Assembly: GCA_964460035.1 (NCBI GenBank)
Contig: CAYWPG010000005.1
Location: forward strand, 65,197 to 129,196
Reading direction: 5' to 3'
DNA: 64,000 bases
Source: CAYWPG01 sp964460035
GTDB lineage: Bacteria > Pseudomonadota > Gammaproteobacteria > Nitrococcales > AK92
The notes beneath the pieces were generated by a model. The model was not told the origin of the DNA and did no database searches. It worked only from the letters and a program-made list of their open reading frames with translations. Each line of letters opens with the position of its first letter. Within the stretch, counting starts at the first letter, position 1. A program made the translations under genes and the position numbers. Below are positions 51,527 to 62,005 of this stretch, piece by piece.

Positions 51527-52501
51527 TTAGGGGAGCAATACGGTCGCGCCTGTAGTGCGGCGCGCCTCCAGCGCGATATGCGCTTGTACAGCTTCCCGCA
51601 GCGGCAGCTGCTGGTCGATCTCTACCCGCATGCCGTGTTTGGTAACCATCTCGAACAGCTCGGCGCAAGCGGCCAGCAGGCTCTCTCGGTCCGGCGTGTA
51701 ATGCGCCCCCGTAGGCCGCGTCAAGAACAGCGAGCCCTTGGTATTGAGAATGCCGATATCGAACGGCTCTACCGGGCCCGAGGATTGGCCGAAGCAGACC
51801 ATCAGACCTCGTGGCCGCAGGCAGTCCAGAGAACGCATGAATGTCGCTTGGCCGACGGAGTCGTACACCACGGGCAAGCCCGCGCCGCCGGTAATTTCTC
51901 GCACTCGGGCAACGAAATCCTCGCGGGTGTAGTCGATGGGATGGTCGCAGCCATGAGCGCGCGCGTACTCGGCTTTCTCCGGGGAGCCGACGGTACCGAT
52001 CACTGTGGCGCCCAGGTGCTTTGCCCATTGGCACATGAGCGTACCCACACCGCCCGCGGCGGCATGGATGAGAATCGTGTCGCCGGGCTGGACCCGGTAG
52101 GTCTTGCGCAGCAAGTAGTGCGCGGTCAGCCCCTTGAGCATGAGCGCCGCGGCAGTGGTATCCGAGATCTCTTCCGGCAGCGGCACCAGCCGGTCTTCCT
52201 TGAGCACGCGGTATTCGCAATAAGCACCGGGCCCGCCGCCGGAATAGGCGACCCTGTCCCCTACTTTCAGATACTTCACATCCGGACCGACCGCTTCGAC
52301 TACGCCGGTCGCCTCCATTCCGGGCGTAAAGGGCAGGTGAGGCGGCTTATAGAGCCCGGTGCGGAAGTAGACATCGATGTAGTTCAGGCCCACCGCCGTA
52401 TGCCGGAGCAAAACTTCCCCCGGCCCCGGGGTGCCGACTTCAACCGGCTGCCAGAGCATGACCTCAGGGCCGCCGTGTTCGTGGACTCGAATAGCGTGCA
52501 T
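51527..52501 (-). CDS. qor: NADPH:quinone oxidoreductase, zeta-crystallin (QorA) type
   Basis: 324 aa cytoplasmic enzyme of the zinc-free medium-chain dehydrogenase group that reduces quinones with NADPH. The signature 'GVGLNYID(V)Y'-like 'AVGLNYIDVYFRTGLY', 'PFTPGMEATGVVEAVG', nucleotide-binding 'AAAGGVGTLMCQWAK' near 147-161 and 'YDSVGQATF' are all present; zinc ligands are absent. It is preceded by hemH on the same strand with 116 bases between. Confidence 0.93.
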   Translation of the reverse strand: MHAIRVHEHGGPEVMLWQPVEVGTPGPGEVLLRHTAVGLNYIDVYFRTGLYKPPHLPFTPGMEATGVVEAVGPDVKYLKVGDRVAYSGGGPGAYCEYRVLKEDRLVPLPEEISDTTAAALMLKGLTAHYLLRKTYRVQPGDTILIHAAAGGVGTLMCQWAKHLGATVIGTVGSPEKAEYARAHGCDHPIDYTREDFVARVREITGGAGLPVVYDSVGQATFMRSLDCLRPRGLMVCFGQSSGPVEPFDIGILNTKGSLFLTRPTGAHYTPDRESLLAACAELFEMVTKHGMRVEIDQQLPLREAVQAHIALEARRTTGATVLLP

Positions 52502-52617
52502 GGGCTTCCTCCTGATGGTGCTGCCAGCATAGCGGCTCCCGCAGTGCCGTCCAAGCTGCTACCGGACCAGGTTGGGACTGCCTTCGGAGGCGGTTTAGGG
52601 AGTGCCTACGCCCGCTG

Positions 52618-53622
52618 TTAAAGCCAGTCGGCAATATGGCGCAGCGTTAGCGCGGTAAGCGCCTTGATGTGCGGTTCGCTGTCATTGAGGCAGGGAATGT
52701 AGCGGAAGTGCTCGCCACCCGCTTCCAGGAACAGGTCGCGATTGACCATTGCGTTCTCTTCCAGAGTTTCCAGACAGTCGGCCGAGAAGCCCGGGCACAT
52801 GAGGTCGACCTTGCGCACTCCTTTGCGCGCCAGAGCGACCAGGGTCTTGTTGGTATAGGGCTTGAGCCATTCCTGGGGACCGAAACGCGACTGAAAAGTA
52901 ACTATCCACTCCCCTTCGGCCAGCCCGGCCTGCTCGGCCAGCAACGCTGCCGTGCGCTCGCATTGCTGGCGGTAGGGATCGCCACGGTCCACGTACCGGC
53001 GCGGGATGCCGTGGAACGAGAACACGACTTTCTCGGCCGCGCCTTTGGCCTCGCGATGTTCCTGCAGACTGTCGGCAAGCGCACGGATATAGCCGGCGTC
53101 GTCATGGTAGTCGCGCACGAAGCGCAGTTCGGGCAGCCGCCGGCGTTGGCGCAACAAGGCAGCGGTGGCATCGAACGTGGAGGCGGTGGTGCTGGCGCTG
53201 TACTGTGGGTACAGAGGGAACAGCAGAATGCGCTCGCATCCGGCTTGTTCGAGTTTCTCCAGCGCTGAGCCGAGCGAGGGCTCGCCATAGCGCATGCCCA
53301 GGGCGACGTGTATGCGGCCGGGGGCGTGCTCGTCCAGACGCTGTTGCAGCGCCTGGGCTTGACGCCGGGAGATGGTGAGCAGCGGCGAGCCTTCCTCGCT
53401 CCAGATGCGTCTATAGGCTTCGGCGGAGCGGCGAGGACGCGTGCGCAGGATGATGCCGTTGAGAATAGGCCACCAGAGGAGCCGGGGCGCCTCCACCACA
53501 CGCGGGTCCCCGAGAAACTCCCCGAGGTAGCGACGCAAGGCCGCGGGCGTGGGTGCCTCGGGGGTTCCCAGATTGCTCAGCAGAATACCGATCGGGGAAT
53601 TCTGCCTGGCCGCTTCCGTCAT
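52618..53622 (-). CDS. hemH: Ferrochelatase
   Basis: 334 aa. Inserts iron into protoporphyrin IX, the last step of haem synthesis. The catalytic histidine is H204 in 'FSFHGIPRRYV'; 'LLSNLGTPEAPTP', 'FPLYPQYSASTTAS', 'TFQSRFGPQEWLKPYT' and 'CPGFSADCLETLEE' are the family blocks. No extra C-terminal iron-sulfur extension is present. The start at 53622 follows TAGGAG. It follows maeB by 36 bases on the same strand, so the two may be co-transcribed. Confidence 0.97.
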   Translation of the reverse strand: MTEAARQNSPIGILLSNLGTPEAPTPAALRRYLGEFLGDPRVVEAPRLLWWPILNGIILRTRPRRSAEAYRRIWSEEGSPLLTISRRQAQALQQRLDEHAPGRIHVALGMRYGEPSLGSALEKLEQAGCERILLFPLYPQYSASTTASTFDATAALLRQRRRLPELRFVRDYHDDAGYIRALADSLQEHREAKGAAEKVVFSFHGIPRRYVDRGDPYRQQCERTAALLAEQAGLAEGEWIVTFQSRFGPQEWLKPYTNKTLVALARKGVRKVDLMCPGFSADCLETLEENAMVNRDLFLEAGGEHFRYIPCLNDSEPHIKALTALTLRHIADWL

Positions 53623-53658
53623 CCGCTGCTCCTACGGGGCTGAAGCTGCGTTGCAGCT

Positions 53659-55950
53659 TCAGCTGACCGTTTCCTGGCGCGGATTGAGCATGGCCGCTTC
53701 CACCGCTGCGAGGGCGCTCATGTTGACTATGCCGCGAACCGTAGTCGAGGGCGTCAGAATATGAACCGGTTTCGCCGCGCCGAGCAAAATCGGGCCGACC
53801 GATACGCCATCGCAAATCGTCTTCAGCAGGTTGAAGGCGATGTTCGCCGCATCCAGCGACGGCATGATCAGCAGATTCGCCGAACCGCTGAGATTCGAGT
53901 TGGGGAAGATGCGCTCGCGAATGGTTTCCGAAATGGCAGCATCGCCGTGCATCTCGCCTTCCACCTCCAGTGCCGGGTCGCGATCCTTGATCAGCGCCAG
54001 CGCCTCGCGCATCTTCTGCGCCGAGGGGTGGTCGGAGCTACCGAAACTGGAGTGCGACAGCAGCGCTACCTTCGGCTGCATGCCAAAACGACGCACCTCG
54101 TCGGCGGCCAGTATGGTCATCTCCGCGATCTGGTGCGCATTGGGGTCGGGGTTGACGTAGGTGTCGCACAGGAACAGCGTGCCCCTCGGGATGATGAGCA
54201 CGTTCATGGCCGCCAGATTGCGCACACCCGGGCGGGCGCCGATGATCTGCTCCACGTGATGGAGCTGCCGCTGATAGCGTCCGACCAACCCGGCGAGCAT
54301 GGCGTCGGCTTCGCCGCGCCGGACCATCAGCGCCGCGATCACCGTATTGCGCGTGCGGACGATGTTGCGCGCCTGCGCCGGCGTGACTCCCCGGCGCTCC
54401 ATGATGCTGTGGTATTCCTGCCAGTACTCCCGGTAGCGCGGATCGTCTTCCGGGTCCACCAGCTCGAAGTGCTCGCCTTCCACCAGGCGCAGGCCCAGAC
54501 GGCGAATACGCATCGAGAGCACCTTGCGCCGCCCGATCAGGATGGGGAAGCAGAGCCCGTCGTCCACGACTGCCTGCACGGCGCGCAGTACCCGCTCCTC
54601 TTCGCCTTCGGCGTACACCACGCGGCGCGTGTCGTTGCGGGCACGCTCGAAGATAGGCTTCATCACCAGTCCGGACTGGAACACGAACTGGTTCAGCTGC
54701 GCCCGGTAGGCGGCGAAGTCCTGGATAGGCCGCGTGGCCACGCCGCTATCCATCGCTGCCTTGGCAACGGCGGGCGCGATGCGGGTAATCAGCCGCGGGT
54801 CGAACGGCTTGGGAATCAGGTATTCCGGACCGAACTTCAGCGGCTTGCCGCCGTAGGCCGCGACCACAACGTCGGAGGACTCCGCCATGGCCAGGTCGGC
54901 GATGGCATACACCGCGGCCAGCTTCATCTCCTCGTTGATGGTGGTAGCGCCAACGTCCAGGGCGCCGCGGAAGATGAACGGGAAGCAGAGTACGTTGTTG
55001 ACCTGGTTCGGGTAATCCGAGCGCCCGGTGGCCACGATGCAGTCGGGCCGCGCTTCCAGGGCGACTTCGGGGAGAATCTCCGGTACCGGGTTGGCGAGCG
55101 CCAGAATGATGGGCTTGTCCGCCATCGACTTGACCATCTCCGCCGTGACCAAGCCGGGGCCGGAGAGGCCGAGGAAGATGTCGGCACCGACCATGGCTTC
55201 GGCCAGGGTGCGGGCCTCGGTATCGGCCGCATAGCCCTCCTTGCGCGGGTCCATGGACACGGTGCGGCCCTTGTAGATGACACCCTTGGAGTCACAGGCG
55301 ATGATGTTCTCGCGCTTCAGTCCCATGCTGACCAGCAGGTCCAGGCAGGCGATTGCAGCGGCGCCGGCGCCGGAGGTGACTATCTTCACATCCTCGATTT
55401 TCTTGCCGACAACCCGCAGCCCGTTGACGATGGCGGCCGCGGTGATAATGGCGGTACCGTGCTGGTCGTCGTGGAACACCGGGATGTTCATCCGCTCGCG
55501 CAGCTTCGATTCGACCTCGAAGCACTCCGGAGCTTTGATGTCCTCGAGGTTGATACCGCCGAATGTCGGCTCCAGGCTGGCGATGATATCCACCAGCTTG
55601 TCGGGGTCGCGCTCGTCGATCTCGATGTCGAAGACATCGATACCGGCGAATTTCTTGAACAGTACGCCCTTGCCTTCCATCACCGGCTTGGCAGCCAGCG
55701 GGCCGATCGCGCCGAGGCCCAATACCGCAGTACCGTTCGTCACCACCGCTACCAGGTTTCCGCGTGCGGTGACTGTGGAAGCCTCTTGCGGATCGTCGAC
55801 GATAGCCTCGCAGGCAGCCGCTACCCCAGGCGAATAAGCCAGCGCCAGATCGCGCTGATTTGCGAGCGGTTTGGTTGGCGTTACCTGAATTTTGCCGGGT
55901 GGCGTTTGGCGATGATATTCGAGTGCGGCTTCGCGCAAGTCGTCGGCCAT
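53659..55950 (-). CDS. maeB: NADP-dependent malic enzyme, MaeB type with phosphotransacetylase domain
   Basis: 763 aa two-domain enzyme. The N-terminal 430 residues are malic enzyme (Tyr near 39 in 'LAYSPGVA', Lys near 94 in 'EGKGVLFKKFAG', 'SGAGAAAIACL' nucleotide site), which oxidises malate to pyruvate. The C-terminal 320 residues resemble phosphate acetyltransferase and act as a regulatory acetyl-CoA-sensing domain in E. coli. Full length matches MaeB. It lies upstream of hemH. Confidence 0.96.
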   Translation of the reverse strand: MADDLREAALEYHRQTPPGKIQVTPTKPLANQRDLALAYSPGVAAACEAIVDDPQEASTVTARGNLVAVVTNGTAVLGLGAIGPLAAKPVMEGKGVLFKKFAGIDVFDIEIDERDPDKLVDIIASLEPTFGGINLEDIKAPECFEVESKLRERMNIPVFHDDQHGTAIITAAAIVNGLRVVGKKIEDVKIVTSGAGAAAIACLDLLVSMGLKRENIIACDSKGVIYKGRTVSMDPRKEGYAADTEARTLAEAMVGADIFLGLSGPGLVTAEMVKSMADKPIILALANPVPEILPEVALEARPDCIVATGRSDYPNQVNNVLCFPFIFRGALDVGATTINEEMKLAAVYAIADLAMAESSDVVVAAYGGKPLKFGPEYLIPKPFDPRLITRIAPAVAKAAMDSGVATRPIQDFAAYRAQLNQFVFQSGLVMKPIFERARNDTRRVVYAEGEEERVLRAVQAVVDDGLCFPILIGRRKVLSMRIRRLGLRLVEGEHFELVDPEDDPRYREYWQEYHSIMERRGVTPAQARNIVRTRNTVIAALMVRRGEADAMLAGLVGRYQRQLHHVEQIIGARPGVRNLAAMNVLIIPRGTLFLCDTYVNPDPNAHQIAEMTILAADEVRRFGMQPKVALLSHSSFGSSDHPSAQKMREALALIKDRDPALEVEGEMHGDAAISETIRERIFPNSNLSGSANLLIMPSLDAANIAFNLLKTICDGVSVGPILLGAAKPVHILTPSTTVRGIVNMSALAAVEAAMLNPRQETVS

Positions 55951-56170
55951 TTAGTAGTGTCTCCGGATGCAGTGGCGGCGAGGCCTAGAAGGATCCGACA
56001 GCATCGCGGGAGCGACTCCGCCATGAGCCGAGGGGGCTCCGGAGTACGGTCCGCGATTGCTGGAGGATCCGATTTCGGCGCAGGCGTACAGTATAGTGTC
56101 TCAGGCCCTGTCAAGGCCACTCGAATAAGCCTTTACTGGTTAGATTTGAGCGTTCTTGATGAAACACGGC

Positions 56171-56956
56171 TCAAGCATCGACTTCCTGCAGGAACTCGTC
56201 GAGCCGCTCCGCGAAGGCCTGAGGCTGTTCCACGTGCAGCCAATGGCCCGCATTGTCGATACGCTCGATCTGCGCCTGGGGGAAGAGCTGCATAATGCGC
56301 TCGTGATGCTCCGCTCGCACGTAGTCCGACCGGGCGCCATACAGGAACAGCGTCGGGCCGAGGTAGGGCGCCGAGAGTTCCGGGAAGCTGCCCAGCTGGG
56401 GAAGCTGGGCAGCCAGAGTGGCGAGCGGAATACGCCACTGGAACCGGTCTTGCTGGCGCTGCAGGTTGGTCAGCAGGAACTGTCGCACCATGGCGTTGGG
56501 TATGGCGGCAGCCAGGGCCGCGTCCGCCTGCTGGCGCGAGCTAAGTTCGTCCAGGGCCAGGCCCTGGAGAGCGGCAATGATCTCGCTGTGCCCGTGCCTG
56601 CCGTAGTCAACGGGGGCTATGTCCGCCACCACCAGCGCACGTACCCGCTCCGGATGCTGCAGCGCCAGCGTCATAGCGGTCTTGCCTCCCATGCTGTGAC
56701 CCAGCACCAACGCCCGGTCTATGCCCTCGCGATCGAGCAGGGCGAGCACATCGTGCGCCAGCGCGGGGTAGCTCATGTCGGGCGCGTGCGGCGAGCGGCC
56801 GTGATTGCGCAGATCGGGCAGCAGCACGCGATAGCGCTGCGCCAGCCAGCGCGCGTGGCGCGACCAGTTGGTGCCGGAGCCGTAGAGCCCGTGCAGAATG
56901 ACCATGTCCGAGCCTTGCCCCTGGCTGGTGTAGTTCAGTTCAACCGTATCGTTCAT
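56171..56956 (-). CDS. YbfF-type alpha/beta hydrolase (esterase)
   Basis: 261 aa cytoplasmic esterase. Catalytic serine S88 in 'LGHSMGG', oxyanion 'LHGLYGSGTNW', 'DLRNHGRSPH', and histidine in 'NAGHWLHVEQP'. YbfF hydrolyses acyl-CoA and malonyl-CoA esters in vitro; the cellular substrate is unknown. It overlaps the end of gdhB by four bases (ATGA at 56953-56956), so the two are translated as a coupled pair. Confidence 0.9.
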   Translation of the reverse strand: MNDTVELNYTSQGQGSDMVILHGLYGSGTNWSRHARWLAQRYRVLLPDLRNHGRSPHAPDMSYPALAHDVLALLDREGIDRALVLGHSMGGKTAMTLALQHPERVRALVVADIAPVDYGRHGHSEIIAALQGLALDELSSRQQADAALAAAIPNAMVRQFLLTNLQRQQDRFQWRIPLATLAAQLPQLGSFPELSAPYLGPTLFLYGARSDYVRAEHHERIMQLFPQAQIERIDNAGHWLHVEQPQAFAERLDEFLQEVDA

Positions 56957-59900
56957 GCCTGTAGCGGTGTCTCCCTGTCAGTGCGCCGCCGCGCGGTAAG
57001 CGGACGCTGCGTCCCGCTCTGGACCATTACCGCAAGCTCTTGTATCGCTACGGTCAGCATGGAGATGTCCAGCTGGCTGGCCGAGCGCAGATCGCTCATG
57101 GTCTTGGACAAGCGCCGGTGCGCTAGCTGATTGCGGTCGATCCAGCGCTGTACCCGCTCCAGCGGCTCGCCGCTGGCACTGCTGCCAAGCACATCCGTGG
57201 CCAGAGCGCGCAACTGAGCGTACAGCTCTTCCTCCAGGCCGGCACGCACACGCTCCTGCCAGCTATTGGCCGGGGCGAACTCGTCGATGCGCGCGCGCAG
57301 CCAGTTCAGCCCGAGTTCGGTCATCAAGGTGAAGTACACCCCGCCGACCAGCTCCAACGAGGCCGCCGTCTCGCCGGCGACTTTGACGATATCCAGCGTC
57401 GGATACAGCATGTCGAGCTGGGCGATGGTTTGCGCCAGCGGCTCCGGTACCCCCGCACTCGCCAGCCGCTCGCACTCGTGTTCGAGCACGGTGCGCTCGC
57501 TGGCGGGCAGTGTCTGGGGCAGGATCTGCCGTAGCCGTGTCAGCGCCGGCTGAACCGTCATTACGGTTGTGTCTATGGGCTGTGGCGCCGGCTGGTTGCG
57601 CAGCAGCCAATGGGTGGCGCGCTCGTGCAGATCGCTCAGGTCGAGCAGGAGCTGCATTTGCACTGCCGCCGCGATGCGGTTGTCCAGCGCTTCGACCTGT
57701 GCCCAGAGCTCGCCAAGCCCGAAGATCTCGCGTGCCGCGAGATATGCCCGGGTGGCATCTCCCACGCGAGCGCCCAGCTTGTCGGCAAGGCGGAAGAAGA
57801 AGGTGCTGCCCATACGGTCGACGATGTGGTTGATCACCACGGTCGCCGTGATCTCCCGGCGCAGGCGGTGATTGCCGATCTGATCCGGGAAGCGCTCCTG
57901 CAACTGCCGCGGGAAGTACGCCATCAGCTCCCGCATGAGGAACGGATCGTCTACCGACTCGTCTTCGAGCAACTCGCCGTAGCTGTGCAGCTTGGCGTAG
58001 GAGAGCAGCACCGCCAGCTCCGGCCGCGTCAGGCCACGTCCTTCGAGCAGGCGCTCGGCCAGCGCCTCATCGTCCGGCAAGAACTCAAGCGCGCGCTCCA
58101 GCCGGCCCTCTTTCTCCAGCATATGAATAAAGCGGGTCTGCTCGTCGAGCAAATCGCTGCCGCGCAATTGGTCCAGTGTCAGCGCCTGGCTTTGGCGGTA
58201 GTTGTTGGCGAGCACCAAGCGAGCGACCTCGTCCGTCATCTCGCTGAGCAGGTTATCGCGCTGTTTGGACGTCATATCGCCGTTGGCGACGACGTCGTTG
58301 AGCAGAATCTTGATATTTACTTCGTGGTCCGAGCAGACGACGCCGCCAGCATTGTCGATCGCATCAGTGTTGATGCGACAGCCGCGCCGCGCCAATTCGA
58401 TGCGGCCACGCTGTGTGACGCCGAGGTTGCCGCCCTCGCCGACGACGCGGCAACGCACTTGGGATGCATCCACACGCACCGCATCGTTGCTCTTGTCGCC
58501 CACTTCGGCGTGCGACTCGTCGCTGGCCTTGATGTAGGTTCCGATCCCGCCGTTCCAGAGCAGATCGACTGGCGCGCTCAGTATGGCCTGGATCAGCGCG
58601 TTGGGGCTGAGCTCTTCCTGATCGATGCCCAGCACCTGCTGCGCTTCCTTGCTCAAGCGAATGGATTTGGCAGTGCGCGGGTAGACGCCACCGCCCTGGG
58701 ACAGCTTTTCAGGGTCGTAGTCGGCCCAGCTGGAGCGAGGGAGCTTGAACAGCCGCTGCCGTTCGGCAAAAGAGACTTCCGGATCCGGATTGGGATCGAT
58801 GAAGATGTGCCGATGGTCGAATGCGGCGACCAAGCGGATATGCCGCGACAGCAGCATGCCGTTGCCGAACACGTCGCCGGACATGTCGCCGATGCCGACC
58901 ACGCTGAAGTCATTGCGCTGAATGTCCAGGCCCAGCTCGCGGAAATGGCGCTTGACCGACTCCCAGGCGCCCCGGGCGGTGATGCCCATGCCTTTGTGGT
59001 CATAGCCGCTGGAGCCGCCGGAGGCGAACGCATCGCGCAACCAGAAGTCGTACTCGGCGGCGATTTGGTTGGCCAGGTCCGAGAACGTAGCGGTGCCTTT
59101 GTCGGCGGCAACCACCAGGTAGGGGTCGTCCTCGTCGTGGCGGACCACCTGCGGCGGCGGCACGATGCCCTGCTCGGTGCGGTTGTCGGTAACATCGAGC
59201 AAACCGCGAATGAAGTTGGCATAACAGGCGCGCACGTCGGCTTGCAGGGCGTCGCGCTCCTCGGGCTCCTGCTTGAGTACGAAACCGCCTTTCGCGCCCA
59301 CCGGCACGATGACGGAGTTCTTGACCGTCTGCGCTTTCAGCAAGCCCAGGACTTCCGCTCGAAAATCCTCTTGCCTATCGGACCAGCGCAGCCCCCCTCG
59401 GGCGACCCGCCCCCCGCGCAGGTGCACGCCTTCGAAGCGGGGCGAATAGACGAAGATCTCGAAGAACGGGTAAGGCTTGGGCATCTCCGGGATCTGCGCG
59501 GGCATCAGTTTGAGCGAGAGGAACTCGCGCCACTGGCCATCGGGCGCGGTCCGGAAGTGATTGGTTCGTACGGTGGCACGGATCGCGGCAAGATAGCGAC
59601 GCAGGATGCGGTCGCGATCCAGGCTGGGAACCTCCTCCAGCGCGGCTTCCACAGCGGCGGTCAGCTCTTCGGCGCGTTCGGCGTCGTGCTGGGCGGGATC
59701 GAAGCGGGCGTGGAACAGCTCTACCAGCAGTCGCGTAATCTGGGGGTAGATGTCCAGTGTCTCTTCTATGTAGCCCTGGCTCAGCGTGGTGCCGGCTTGG
59801 CGCAGATACTTGCAGTAGGCGCGCAGGATGACGATATCGCGCCAGCTGAGCCCGGCGGAGAGGGTCAGGCGATTGAAGCCGTCGTTCTCGACGCGGCCGC

Positions 59901-61812
59901 TCCAGATCGCGGCGAACGCCTCCTGGAAAGTGTCTCGTATTCGCTCGGTATCGAGCTCTGCACTACTGGTGTGGCGCAGTCCGAAGTCATGGATCCAGCC
60001 GTTCGCATCGGGCAGTTCCACAAGGTAGCGGCGCTCGTCGATCACTTGCACGCCCATATTCTCGAGTACGGGCAGTACATCGGACAGGATGATCGCGTCT
60101 CCGCGGTGATACAGCTTGAAGCGGAGGGTATCGGCCGCCGCTTCCAGCGGGCGGTAGAGATTGATTGCGATCCCGCTGTCGTCGTGTAGCGACTCCAGCC
60201 TCTCGGTATCGTGCACCGCGGTGCGCGGCGGCGTATCTTCGCGATAGGCGGCGCTGAACGCCGAGCGGTAACGCCGGAACAGGCGGGCGCCGCGCTCCTC
60301 GCCCAAATACTCGAGCAGCGCCTGATGGTAATCGTCCGGCCAGGAGCGCAGCGTTTGCGCCAGCTCCGCTTCCAGTTCCGCAGCGTCGTAGCTCGGGCGC
60401 CCGCGCTGGGGGAGACGGACGATAAAGTGGATGCGCGCCAGTACTGACTCGGACAGGCGGATGTCGAACTCGGTTTGCTCGCCGCCGAAGGTTTTCTCCA
60501 GCACCGTCTGCATTTGCTGGCGCACGTCCGTGTTGTAGCGCTCACGCGGCACGAACACCAGGCAGGAGACGAAGCGCTGGAACGTGTCGTAGCGTACGAA
60601 CGCCCGTACACGCTGGCGCTCTTGCAGGTGCAGGATACCGATTGCGGTTTCGTACAACTGCTCGGTATCGATCTGGATCAGCTCGTCGCGGGGGTACGTT
60701 TCCAGGATGTTGAGCAGCGCTTTGCCGGCATGGCTTTGTCGTGGCAGGCCTGCCTTGCCGAGCACGTAGTCGACCTTCCTGCGCAGCAGCGGGATCTCGC
60801 GCGGATTGCGGTTATAGGCCGACGATGTGTAAAGGCCAAGGAAACGATGTTCGCCTATGACATTGCCCGAGCTGTCGAAGCGCTGGATGCCAAGGTAGTC
60901 CATGTAGCTGGGGCGGTGAACGGTGGCGCGCCGGCTCGATTTGGTGAGCACCAGGAGGCGCGGCTCTTTGGCCTGCAGCCTGATGTCCCGCGGCAGGTGC
61001 GCAAAGCTGCCGGCGCTGGGGCTGCGGTTGCTGTGCAGAATCCCCAGGCCGGATCCAGGCACGGCTTCGAGCTCCGGCTCGTTGTCGTGCATCCTGAAGT
61101 CGTAGCGCCGATAGCCCAGGAAGGTGAAATGATCGTCGGCAATCCATTCCAGGAAGGCGATCGTCTCTTCCAGTTCGTCACTCGGCAGCGGCGGGGGATT
61201 GCGCTTGAGGTCGTCGATGGCCTGCTGCATCGCCTCCCGCATGGCCGGCCAGTCGGTTACCGCCCGCTCGACATCGGCAAGCACCTCGTGCAGTTCCTCG
61301 GCAATTCGTTCCAGGGCCCCAGGTTCGGTCTGCCGGTCGACCTCGAAATGCATGCAGGCGAACATCTCGCCTTCGTCCGCGTCCAGCTCCACTACCGCAG
61401 GTCCGGTCGCGCGCTCTACGATGCGCAGCACGGGATGGACGATCAGATGGACGGTCAGCTCCAACCGGTTCAGCGCCATGCTGACCGAGTCGACCAGGAA
61501 CGGCATATCGCGGGCAGCGATTTGAATCACGGTATGGGAGGACTCCCAGCCGTGCTGTTCCGCGTTGGGGTTGTAGACGTGAATGCGGGGCCAGCTGGCG
61601 TGCGGTTGGCGTAGAAGCTGCCAGTGCGAGACGGCGGCTCCATAGAGATCTTCGGTCGATCGCTGTGCCAGATCGGCCGGGGCGATGCCGCGATAGTAGG
61701 CGGCTACGAAGTCGGCCACGACAGCAGCTTCGCTCTCGGGCCAGCGGCTGAGGACATGCTGTCGAAGCTGTTCGATGATTGCGCTCTTGTCTGCTTCGGC
61801 GACGTAGGCCAT
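56953..61812 (-). CDS. gdhB: NAD-specific glutamate dehydrogenase, large form
   Basis: 1619 aa, the giant L-GDH of the 180-kDa class known from Pseudomonas and Streptomyces, which deaminates glutamate to 2-oxoglutarate for catabolism. The central catalytic block includes 'GAKGGFVLK' near residue 840, 'GIGDMSGDVFGNGML' and the NAD-binding region further on; long N- and C-terminal domains, regulatory in the family, flank it. The length is complete. A YbfF-type esterase gene overlaps its end. Confidence 0.97.
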   Translation of the reverse strand: MAYVAEADKSAIIEQLRQHVLSRWPESEAAVVADFVAAYYRGIAPADLAQRSTEDLYGAAVSHWQLLRQPHASWPRIHVYNPNAEQHGWESSHTVIQIAARDMPFLVDSVSMALNRLELTVHLIVHPVLRIVERATGPAVVELDADEGEMFACMHFEVDRQTEPGALERIAEELHEVLADVERAVTDWPAMREAMQQAIDDLKRNPPPLPSDELEETIAFLEWIADDHFTFLGYRRYDFRMHDNEPELEAVPGSGLGILHSNRSPSAGSFAHLPRDIRLQAKEPRLLVLTKSSRRATVHRPSYMDYLGIQRFDSSGNVIGEHRFLGLYTSSAYNRNPREIPLLRRKVDYVLGKAGLPRQSHAGKALLNILETYPRDELIQIDTEQLYETAIGILHLQERQRVRAFVRYDTFQRFVSCLVFVPRERYNTDVRQQMQTVLEKTFGGEQTEFDIRLSESVLARIHFIVRLPQRGRPSYDAAELEAELAQTLRSWPDDYHQALLEYLGEERGARLFRRYRSAFSAAYREDTPPRTAVHDTERLESLHDDSGIAINLYRPLEAAADTLRFKLYHRGDAIILSDVLPVLENMGVQVIDERRYLVELPDANGWIHDFGLRHTSSAELDTERIRDTFQEAFAAIWSGRVENDGFNRLTLSAGLSWRDIVILRAYCKYLRQAGTTLSQGYIEETLDIYPQITRLLVELFHARFDPAQHDAERAEELTAAVEAALEEVPSLDRDRILRRYLAAIRATVRTNHFRTAPDGQWREFLSLKLMPAQIPEMPKPYPFFEIFVYSPRFEGVHLRGGRVARGGLRWSDRQEDFRAEVLGLLKAQTVKNSVIVPVGAKGGFVLKQEPEERDALQADVRACYANFIRGLLDVTDNRTEQGIVPPPQVVRHDEDDPYLVVAADKGTATFSDLANQIAAEYDFWLRDAFASGGSSGYDHKGMGITARGAWESVKRHFRELGLDIQRNDFSVVGIGDMSGDVFGNGMLLSRHIRLVAAFDHRHIFIDPNPDPEVSFAERQRLFKLPRSSWADYDPEKLSQGGGVYPRTAKSIRLSKEAQQVLGIDQEELSPNALIQAILSAPVDLLWNGGIGTYIKASDESHAEVGDKSNDAVRVDASQVRCRVVGEGGNLGVTQRGRIELARRGCRINTDAIDNAGGVVCSDHEVNIKILLNDVVANGDMTSKQRDNLLSEMTDEVARLVLANNYRQSQALTLDQLRGSDLLDEQTRFIHMLEKEGRLERALEFLPDDEALAERLLEGRGLTRPELAVLLSYAKLHSYGELLEDESVDDPFLMRELMAYFPRQLQERFPDQIGNHRLRREITATVVINHIVDRMGSTFFFRLADKLGARVGDATRAYLAAREIFGLGELWAQVEALDNRIAAAVQMQLLLDLSDLHERATHWLLRNQPAPQPIDTTVMTVQPALTRLRQILPQTLPASERTVLEHECERLASAGVPEPLAQTIAQLDMLYPTLDIVKVAGETAASLELVGGVYFTLMTELGLNWLRARIDEFAPANSWQERVRAGLEEELYAQLRALATDVLGSSASGEPLERVQRWIDRNQLAHRRLSKTMSDLRSASQLDISMLTVAIQELAVMVQSGTQRPLTARRRTDRETPLQA

Positions 61813-62005
61813 GGTATACCCATCGGTTGCAGCTAGGGGGGGATTGACTCTGGCGACGCCAGTACTGCGTCAACCTGCGAGCCCCTTATAAGCCATATGG
61901 ACGCCGTCTGTTAAGCCGGGCAAGGATTGCGGCCGGCGTATTCCGGTGAACGTCTCCGATCAAGAGCCTGATGGTGTAGGCACTAAATAAAGAAAGGGAG
62001 TATCG

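Noticed and set aside
53761..56295. 844-codon open frame on the plus strand opposite maeB
   Set aside because: Antisense shadow of an intact maeB; the translation is rich in His, Arg and Gln without any domain.
57610..60189. 859-codon open frame on the plus strand opposite gdhB
   Set aside because: Antisense shadow of the intact glutamate dehydrogenase gene, with no recognisable domain.
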